DNA from: Endomychus coccineus
Lineage: Eukaryota; Arthropoda; Insecta; Coleoptera; Endomychidae
DNA: 64,000 bases
NCBI GenBank assembly: GCA_958510875.1
Contig: OY294067.1
Location: 274,270,742-274,334,741 of the forward strand
Direction of reading: 5' to 3'
The position numbers and the translations under genes are program-made. Under the pieces are notes generated by a model that worked only from the letters and a program-made list of their open reading frames with translations, had not been told where the DNA came from and ran no database searches. Positions 59,901-64,000 of this stretch are shown one piece after another (the stretch's first letter is position 1; each line of letters begins with the position of its first letter).

Positions 59901-62136
59901 TTCGCAATTTTATACGAATATTGTAACACTTAGAAGTCTTTAGCGCTTTGGACTTTGGGATTTTCACGTGGCCTATCGAAATTAGAAGGTTCGAATTATC
60001 TAAAAACATAATTGCATGAGCGCCAAACGTCCTATGTAATTAGCTACGAACGAAACCTTTTTGACATATGCCTCGATTAGCTCGCTGCGCATAAGTTAGA
60101 GTTTATACATTTTACCTCGGTCTTGTTAATTTGGGGTCGTTTCTTGCCCCGTGCGACCGGCGCCAGTTGTAATAAAGTGTTTTTGGTTATGGACCGCTAG
60201 CTCTTACCCGCTTCGTGTATATTTTGGTCGCGAGAAAATTCCCTTTGGTACGTCGCACGTTAGACGCGTAGCTGAGATCTGAGAATAGCTCAAACTGTTT
60301 TAATTGAATTTTCCTAATTAATGGACATTTATCGAAAAAAGAACGGCCGTCGGGCACGGTCTGATACTTAATCTAACTACATGGAGCAAAAACGGCACGC
60401 GAAAAGTCGTCGTGAAGCCGTATTAGGTACAACCAGTTTGCACTTTTCTAACTCGCATGCTACGGGCTTCTCACGTGGAAGTCATTCGATTTACGGAAAA
60501 TTAACTATTTCAAAATAGTTTTTGACACGGATTGTGGCTATCACGACCTCTGAAAAGGTTCAAAGTTCACATATTTATTTCATAATTTGTAGTTCATTAT
60601 TGTTTTACAACTGAAATAAATAGGTATGAAATCTGTAGGTTATTGATGATGTCAGTGTGACAGTGACATAATTATTTCAAACGTAGAGTAAGACATACGT
60701 TTTAGATTCCACAACCACCCTTGACCAAGATAATTTTTGATATCCCGGTACCTAACTTTTAATTCAGTTGAATCATGTTACATCATTTCACTAAATCATG
60801 ATCAAAATCAATGAGATATTCGATACTGTGCAAAACTCTCCGAATTTCTTGGTGTGACAGCTCCATTGCTATCGTCTGGTTTATCCTGTTAACTTCCCTT
60901 TATCTGGATCCCTGATTATTATTAATGATTAACTTTTGTCTAATATGTGATTTGATTCCAAGAAATGATCAAAAATCAATATCATTATGTAGCATTATAA
61001 GTAACGTCAAACATCAAGTCGAAGTCTAAATCTATCCTTACAGACACAAAGAAGATAGTGTATGGGACCACACTGATTCTTAACTATCATTATTATCTTT
61101 TATCTCACGTCCCAAGTATTATTCTATTCTGCCATGTGGATTTGTGGTATATTTCGGTAGGTAAAATATACGGAAAACATCAATTTCGTTGTATTTAATA
61201 TGCTAGCTACCTAATAGATAATTATTATCTCGGGAAAAGTAGATATTTCACGAAAGCCATTTTGTCGAAATAACTTTGGAATATTGTTCTCATTATACTA
61301 GGCAATAAATTGTTCAACTCCTTCATATTATATTATAAAACATCGATTGTTTATCTATGTTTCGCTAGAACTCTTGTAGCTTCCGCTTGGAGTTCATCCA
61401 TTTGGCAGAAAATGACATACCTTGCGGGCAATACTAGGGCTTCTAATTCTGCTGTCAAATGACGCCTTATTATGTTTTTACTTCCTGGAATGCCGAGAGC
61501 TGTGGCCATCGTATCTCCGTTGAATGATGGTTCTAACACCACTAATCCACCATGAACGCCGCTGTCTGGAATTATCGGAAATCAGAATTAGAAAAATTAT
61601 TTTTGATACCCTGTAAATCAATTCAAGTTCACTTCGATGTGGGATTTATTTTGAATTACAACACTATTTTGAGAAAAACGTATCACCTGGGCCTTAAAAA
61701 TTCTCTCCACTGTCAGTTTGAACGATTATGGTTGTCTGGAGTGAAGTTTACGACTGGCAAAAATTGTTGACTCTTGTATGCTTTTGGTTTGAATCAACAA
61801 ACTATTTTCTGGAGTGAAGTCGATGAGCAGCAAAATATTTTTAACTGCTGATTGGTGACCATGAAATTATTTCAAGAGGTGCTTAATTTGAAGAATGTAT
61901 ACACTTCAGGTTAGTTCAAGAATCGGTGTCCGGATGGGAGATTAAACGTTGCTATTTCGAATGTGAAATCAAAGAACATGAAGAAAAGTCAGAAATATCA
62001 TTTACTACTCACCTTTCAAATTATCAGCATATTCTCCTAAATCAATACTTCTTGCCCATCTAACAAATCTGTGGTTCGTCCAAACAAGTGGATCAGCATC
62101 CATGGTTTCACATTGATGTCTTCTGACTGCTAGCGC
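44951..62136 (-). CDS. Kazrin-like gene, C-terminal four exons (last SAM domain and Ser/Arg-rich tail)
   Basis: Exons: 62,136-62,013; 61,565-61,421; 48,281-48,119; 45,379-44,951. All junctions are GT-AG and the phases match (1, 2, 0), giving one frame of 287 codons including the stop. The first two exons form a SAM domain: VWTNHRFVRWARSIDLGEYA, then SGVHGGLVVLEPSFNG, then MATALGIPGSKNIIRRHLTA. This is closest to the third SAM domain of kazrin and related to liprin SAMs. The tail holds VRVRAKSR, GSLGRSFSRSCAGL, a PSPPPPF run, then a Ser-rich, His/Arg-rich C-terminus. Kazrin is a cortical adaptor tied to desmosomes, RhoA/cytoskeleton and endosomal traffic. Upstream exons lie beyond 62,136, probably outside the window. 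Gene identity is from remembered family patterns. Confidence 0.75.
45830..47400 (+). mobile_element. Non-LTR retrotransposon in the kazrin-like intron, FADD intact, chimeric 5' end
   Basis: 45,840-45,900 encodes CKWCKQENKTAMHIMCRC, a Cys/His C-terminal motif from a different LINE. From about 45,910 an RT-bearing element follows: NNIIIDEKQIANKRGEYFASSV, LIIPVYKKGGQQLLENYRQISSLS, then (new frame) YDLSKAFDTLN, SGYVLGPLLFILYTNDLA and VIRFADDTTIMV, then a long thumb region to 47,395. The catalytic FADD is intact in a 309-aa frame. A frameshift near 46,440-46,500 and absence of an endonuclease show it is 5'-truncated and inactive. Opposite strand to the host gene. Confidence 0.85.
47401..48118. other. 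No gene recognised; GC-richer block at 47,800-47,960
   Basis: Rest of the kazrin-like intron. 47,800-47,960 is GC-richer (GAGCTCCTCGAGCTCATTAG, GCGCTGTCAAGGCGACAGCT) and may be part of an unrecognised repeat or LTR. No coding similarity. Confidence 0.35.
48282..48935. other. No gene recognised (start of the 13.1-kb kazrin-like intron)
   Basis: AT-rich sequence between the exon at 48,281 and the first Penelope-like copy. Confidence 0.4.
48940..49690 (-). mobile_element. Penelope-like element, 5'-truncated copy, minus strand
   Basis: Reading the minus strand from 49,690: RT end (IKDDNNLDFDIYRKLKQIG-like), then Zn-linker and GIY-YIG region (49,400-49,200, CESCSKCYVGQT-type, degraded), then the C-terminal region (SLEGMEMYKRKINSLNFDLS, about 49,170-49,090). 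The terminal module with a hammerhead-like core follows at 49,012-48,971. It meets the plus-strand copy head to head at about 49,690. Confidence 0.8.
48971..49012 (-). ncRNA. Hammerhead-ribozyme-like motif, family 1, intact core
   Basis: The minus strand reads TACT, CTGATGA (49,008-49,002), A, CGCTAC-TTG-GTAGTC (one mismatch and one wobble), GAAA (48,985-48,982), GGTCC, TC, AGTA. Helix I and the cleavage site are intact. Confidence 0.55.
49694..49984 (+). CDS. GIY-YIG endonuclease domain of a Penelope-like element
   Basis: The 96-aa frame carries the cysteine cluster CKLNCDSCSKC running directly into YVGQTRRN (the YIG strand), then SRYKEHFAHIKK (Arg/Glu/His catalytic region) and AAAEHILNTGH. 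In Penelope-like elements this domain follows the RT and nicks the target for reverse transcription. The N-terminal RT is missing and the frame stops at the point where related copies continue (LSLLKHSTDKYLG) in another frame, so the protein is a fragment. Confidence 0.8.
   Translation: MKVCLFSKFAIQPVYGCENKPKHRIGDTFDTFSDFDKAGICKLNCDSCSKCYVGQTRRNISSRYKEHFAHIKKNNGEKSAAAEHILNTGHTVSQES
50167..50208 (+). ncRNA. Hammerhead-ribozyme-like motif, family 1, core G8 to A
   Basis: TACT, CTGATAA (instead of CTGATGA), T, GGCTAC-TTG-ATAGCC, GAAA, GGTCC, TA, AGTA. G8 is a catalytic core base, so cleavage is predicted lost. Confidence 0.55.
50331..50430. repeat. Collapsed family 2 Penelope terminal hairpin
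   Basis: ATTCTTGGGAAATAAAGTCACATTAACACTTACG is followed by its partial complement (TTTAATGTGACCTATTTATC ... ATTCATACCACGACCAAGAATC). Both arms match the outer arms of 39,890-40,385, but the ribozyme-bearing centre is deleted. Confidence 0.6.
50431..52464. other. No gene confidently recognised (intron of the kazrin-like gene)
   Basis: Contains a 71-codon plus frame at 51,207-51,422 with a hydrophobic stretch (VLIIKSVFSILYFALLLASF) and overlapping minus frames at 51,905-51,587 with another (IITIILLTISANVLIYVFA). Neither has a family match, a repeat partner or clear splice context. Likely chance frames in AT-rich DNA. Confidence 0.35.
52465..52990 (+). mobile_element. Non-LTR retrotransposon, family A, copy 4 (3' piece)
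   Basis: Begins after the FADD box: AKILKWGSDNLVEINATKTEA, CVFCRKEDPTIPNMMMSGTT, LGFLFRAKSYFTSQRFSIIC, IRPVLEYSSHVWSSTPKHTL, LDSIQKRAI. It is open for 155 codons, longer than in the other copies, and then shifts frame. Strongly 5'-truncated. Confidence 0.85.
52991..54781. other. No gene recognised (intron)
   Basis: AT-rich sequence with scattered short frames. No domain or repeat partner recognised. Confidence 0.4.
54782..55440 (-). mobile_element. Penelope-like element remnant
   Basis: Terminal module at 54,782-54,850, then on the minus strand the endonuclease tail and linker (54,900-55,200), and an RT end around 55,300-55,440 matching 1,890-2,200 and 10,700-11,050. Heavily decayed. Confidence 0.65.
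54799..54842 (-). ncRNA. Hammerhead-ribozyme-like motif, family 1, GAAA to TAAA
   Basis: CTGATGA is intact, helix II is GGCTTC-TTG-GTAGCT (one mismatch, one wobble), but the second core strand reads TAAA. Predicted inactive. Confidence 0.5.
55441..57109. other. No gene recognised; very AT-rich with (TA)n tract
   Basis: Includes (TA)n at 55,677-55,700 and many homopolymer runs. Strings such as TTTTCCGGG and GGAAAA recur, suggesting an old internal repeat. No coding similarity. Confidence 0.4.
57110..57775. mobile_element. Penelope-like terminal modules plus endonuclease remnant
   Basis: 57,110-57,260 is an inverted pair of terminal modules. The outer block follows to about 57,335 (GTGTATCCACAGTGTGAACT). 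57,340-57,600 then reads as the endonuclease region on the plus strand (RSGNTFDKVSDFDKSWINKS, later YLGNLGGMEMYEQKV), and a third, badly decayed module lies at 57,645-57,775. The order indicates partly tandem copies. Confidence 0.65.
57152..57193 (-). ncRNA. Hammerhead-ribozyme-like motif, family 1, intact core with compensatory helix II pair
   Basis: The minus strand has CTGATGA (57,189-57,183), T, GGTTAC-TTG-GTAACT, GAAA (57,166-57,163), GGTTC, TC, AGTA. Relative to GGCTAC/GTAGCC the internal C-G pair is replaced by T-A, which keeps helix II paired. The right arm (57,194-57,235) has CTGATGA changed to TTGATGA. Confidence 0.55.
57776..58592. other. No gene recognised (intron)
   Basis: AT-rich; short chance frames only. 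Confidence 0.4.
58593..58788. mobile_element. Inverted repeat with a third, decayed hammerhead-like family
   Basis: GGCTTCCGGATGGATTCCGC is inverted at the right end (GTCCATCCGAAAGCC), and the arms extend about 85 bp. The right arm holds CTGAAGA (58,710-58,716), a stem region and GAAA (58,737-58,740) followed by CGTCGG. The left arm (minus) keeps GGC-GAAACGTCGG but has lost the first core strand. Confidence 0.5.
58840..59548. mobile_element. Pogo/Tigger-type non-autonomous element (MITE)
   Basis: The left end CAGTGAAACTCC...GCGACCACC and right end GGTGGTCGATATTGGAATG-TTTTACTG form the TIR pattern typical of pogo elements (CAGTRAAAC...CGACCACC). TA flanks both ends (58,838-58,839 and 59,549-59,550). 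Length is 709 bp. No transposase is recognised. A frame reading SVDSDVATESAELR-like pieces (about 59,155-59,330) may be a scrap of the C-terminus. Confidence 0.75.
59784..60748. mobile_element. Tc1/mariner-type non-autonomous element, copy 2, with unrelated interior
   Basis: Ends CCGGGATATCATAAATTATC and GATAATTTTTGATATCCCGG are inverted and flanked by TA (59,782-59,783; 60,749-60,750). The terminal repeat is about 45 bp and matches 19,929-20,684. The last 180 bp (60,572-60,748) matches 20,510-20,684, but the interior 59,905-60,570 does not match. That interior is GC- and CpG-richer (GCCCCGTGCGACCGGCGCC, AACGGCACGCGAAAAGTCGT) and has no long frame. Confidence 0.8.
60749..61350. other. No gene recognised (intron)
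   Basis: AT-rich sequence between the Tc1/mariner-type element and the SAM-domain exon. Confidence 0.4.
61351..61420 (-). other. Read-through frame past the exon 61,565-61,421 donor
   Basis: If the donor AAG|GTATGT at 61,420 is not used, the frame continues for about 23 codons (YVIFCQMDELQAEATRVLAK...) to a stop at 61,353-61,351. This would give a short isoform lacking the tail. No clear polyadenylation signal follows, so splicing to 48,281 is preferred. Confidence 0.3.
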
Positions 62137-62394
62137 CTATAAAAGTATTGAACAATGGTGATCAGGATCAGATTATTGTCACGTACCACCTTATCTTATC
62201 ACTATCATTTGGTGAGCGATGGTTCAATAAAATCTGTTCTAGGGCCATCCCTTCAAAACAAACAACATACCATCGTTGGAGCGGTAACCCATGTCTGGAG
62301 ACCAGAACAAAATATGTGGAAGCCAGAAATATGTGCAATGAAACAATAAATCGCTTCGAAAGAGGAATATAATGCCGAAATAAGATCAAAGCTT

Positions 62395-64000
62395 ATCGAA
62401 TACCCGAATGGCTCAGGTTCGTTTTGAACTTTCCCCAAAGCAATTGGTCGGAGTTTCACTTCCAGTTCATTCCCTCCCCTAACCAAAGATGATGGCACAC
62501 TGGCTACTACATCACAAGAAAAAGCCAACTCTTTTGCTAAAATGTTTGCAGCAAATTCAACTTTGAATCCGCAAGGGAAGAACCCTTTTAATATTGCTGT
62601 CAGCGACAACTATATACCTGATATTGTCTTCCGTCAGCGCACAATTAGGCGCAGTCTGCTTGATCTCAATATCAAGAAGTCTATGGGATCAGTCGGAATT
62701 CCACCTGTCGTTCTCAAAGAATGTGCGCCTGAATTAACACCAGTTTTCTGCAGGTTGTTTACCCACTCCTACATTCCTTGCAGCTGAAAGATAGCTAGAG
62801 TGCAACCAATTCCAAAAAAAAGAGGAAGACCCTTTCTAATAATTATAGACCCATTGCACTATCATGTGTGATCTCTAAGGTGACGAAGAAAACAATCAAT
62901 ATCGAGCTCATGAAAATTGTGAATGACCGGCAATATGGTTTTGGCTGCAGAGATCAACAGAAGACCTGCTTGCCTACTTAACACATGTTTGGCAGAAATC
63001 TATTGGAAAATATGGGGAATCTCTACCTGTATCATTAAATATTTCGAAAGCATTTAACCGAGTCTGGCACCAAACCTTTCTTGGGAAACTTCCGTGATAT
63101 GGTTTGCCGCCTCCATCTTGGTATCCTCCGATACAATGGCTATCAACGCTGGTGTTCCACCGGGACCTGTCTTGGCACCAAGTTTGTTTCTGCTTCATAT
63201 CTACGATTTGCTGGGAGTGACCACCTGTCCCGTTCACAGCTTTACAGATCTGGCGAAGATTTTGAAATGGGGATCTGATAATCTAGTAGAGTTTAATGCA
63301 AGCAAAACTCAAGCTTGCGTCTTCTCAAAGAAGGCGCCTCACAATCCCTAATACGATAATGTCAGGTACAACCATTCCTATGAAGTCTTTCATAACAATG
63401 CTCGGGATCACCACCAACAGTACCCTCTCATGGCAGGATCATGTGAGGTCCATTGCGGAAACCGCTCCACAAAAACTTGGTTTTCTATTCCGTTCCAAGA
63501 GCTACTTCATATTCTAGCAGCTCCTCATAATCTACAAAGCACATATCCGACCTGTCCTGGAGAATTGTTTACATGTTTGGAGTTCACCTCCGAAACATAT
63601 GCTGAAGCTCTTGAATTCTATCCATCAGAGAGATATTCATTTGATTGATGATGTCACACTTACGAATTCGTTGACCACCTTTAGAACATCGTAGAATGGT
63701 GGGAGATCTCTCCCTTCTCTCTAGATATTTCCATGGTCGGTGTTCGTCAGAAATATGGTCTGTTGTCCCACCACAAAAGGCTCCAGATAGGTCGACTAGA
63801 CTAGCTCAAACCAGTCTTCCCTTGACTGTCAACTTCTTCCTACCGAACATAATTTTTTTATCGAACAGCGAAGTTGTGAAACTCTTTACCTGATGAGGTC
63901 TTTCGATATGCCTATAACCTCCAAACCTTCGAAAAAAAATACGAATGCCTATTTCCTCTCCCTACACTCCACTGCTGGCTCACAAGATGTGTTCGAGCAT
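62395..64000 (+). mobile_element. Non-LTR retrotransposon, family A, copy 5, longest; FADD deleted; runs off the window
   Basis: Lies upstream of the first recognised kazrin-like exon, presumably in the next intron. It reads DDGTLATTSQEKANSFAKMF, FAANSTLNPQGKNPF, RQRTIRRSLLDLNIKKSMGS, IPPVVLKECAPELTPVFCRL, IARVQPIPKK, NISKAFNRVWHQTFLGKL (decayed), AINAGVPPGPVLAPSLFLLH and HSFTD followed directly by LAKILKWGSDNLVEFNA. The FADD second Asp and the segment after it are deleted. Pieces of LGFLFRSKSYF and the 3' region follow to the edge. Confidence 0.85.

Noticed and set aside
61351..61542. Independent 63-codon gene
   Set aside because: It is the SAM exon of the kazrin-like gene read past its donor site; residues and phase fit the split domain.

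Overview
The window is AT-rich arthropod DNA, most likely from an insect. Support comes from spliced genes with very short introns next to TE-swollen ones, a chaoptin-like photoreceptor-type LRR protein, and a transposon set typical of insects: APE-type non-LTR LINEs, Penelope-like elements, Tc1/mariner, pogo, hAT and a Helentron-type EEP nuclease. I lean towards a beetle, but the sequence does not prove it.

Four host-like coding units are supported. (1) At 1-884 (minus) is the 3'-truncated, two-exon reading frame of an intact-looking tyrosine recombinase of the Crypton/domesticated-Crypton kind; it runs off the left edge. (2) At 24,111-29,398 (plus) are the last two recognised exons of a chaoptin-like, probably GPI-anchored LRR protein. 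A possible alternative terminal exon lies at 32,800-33,008. (3) At 35,693-41,599 (minus) is a complete nine-exon DEAD-box helicase of the DDX52/Rok1 family (543 aa, all phases consistent), which acts in small-subunit rRNA maturation. (4) At 44,951-62,136 (minus) are four C-terminal exons of a kazrin-like gene (last SAM domain plus a Ser/Arg-rich tail). They are joined by phase-matching splice sites across a 13.1 kb intron.

Layout: 1-24 kb is mostly transposon debris (LINEs, Penelope fragments, a Helentron EEP fragment, a Tc1/mariner deletion derivative, dispersed repeats). 24-33 kb is the chaoptin-like locus, with a mariner-type pseudogene in its intron. 30.6-31.8 kb is a long inverted-repeat element containing a 150-bp tandem array. 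35.7-41.6 kb is DDX52, whose two long introns are explained by Penelope and LINE insertions. 43.2-43.9 kb is a hAT deletion derivative with an 8-bp target duplication. 45-62 kb is the kazrin-like locus and its nested elements. The right edge is another LINE copy.

The most notable signal is a set of inverted, dispersed terminal modules of Penelope-like elements that carry hammerhead-ribozyme-like cores (CUGANGA, helix II, GAAA, UH). They occur in at least two clear sequence families, with one 42-nt copy at 39,976-40,017 in which every core position and helix I, II and III can be read. About a dozen more copies show graded decay and at least one compensatory helix II change.
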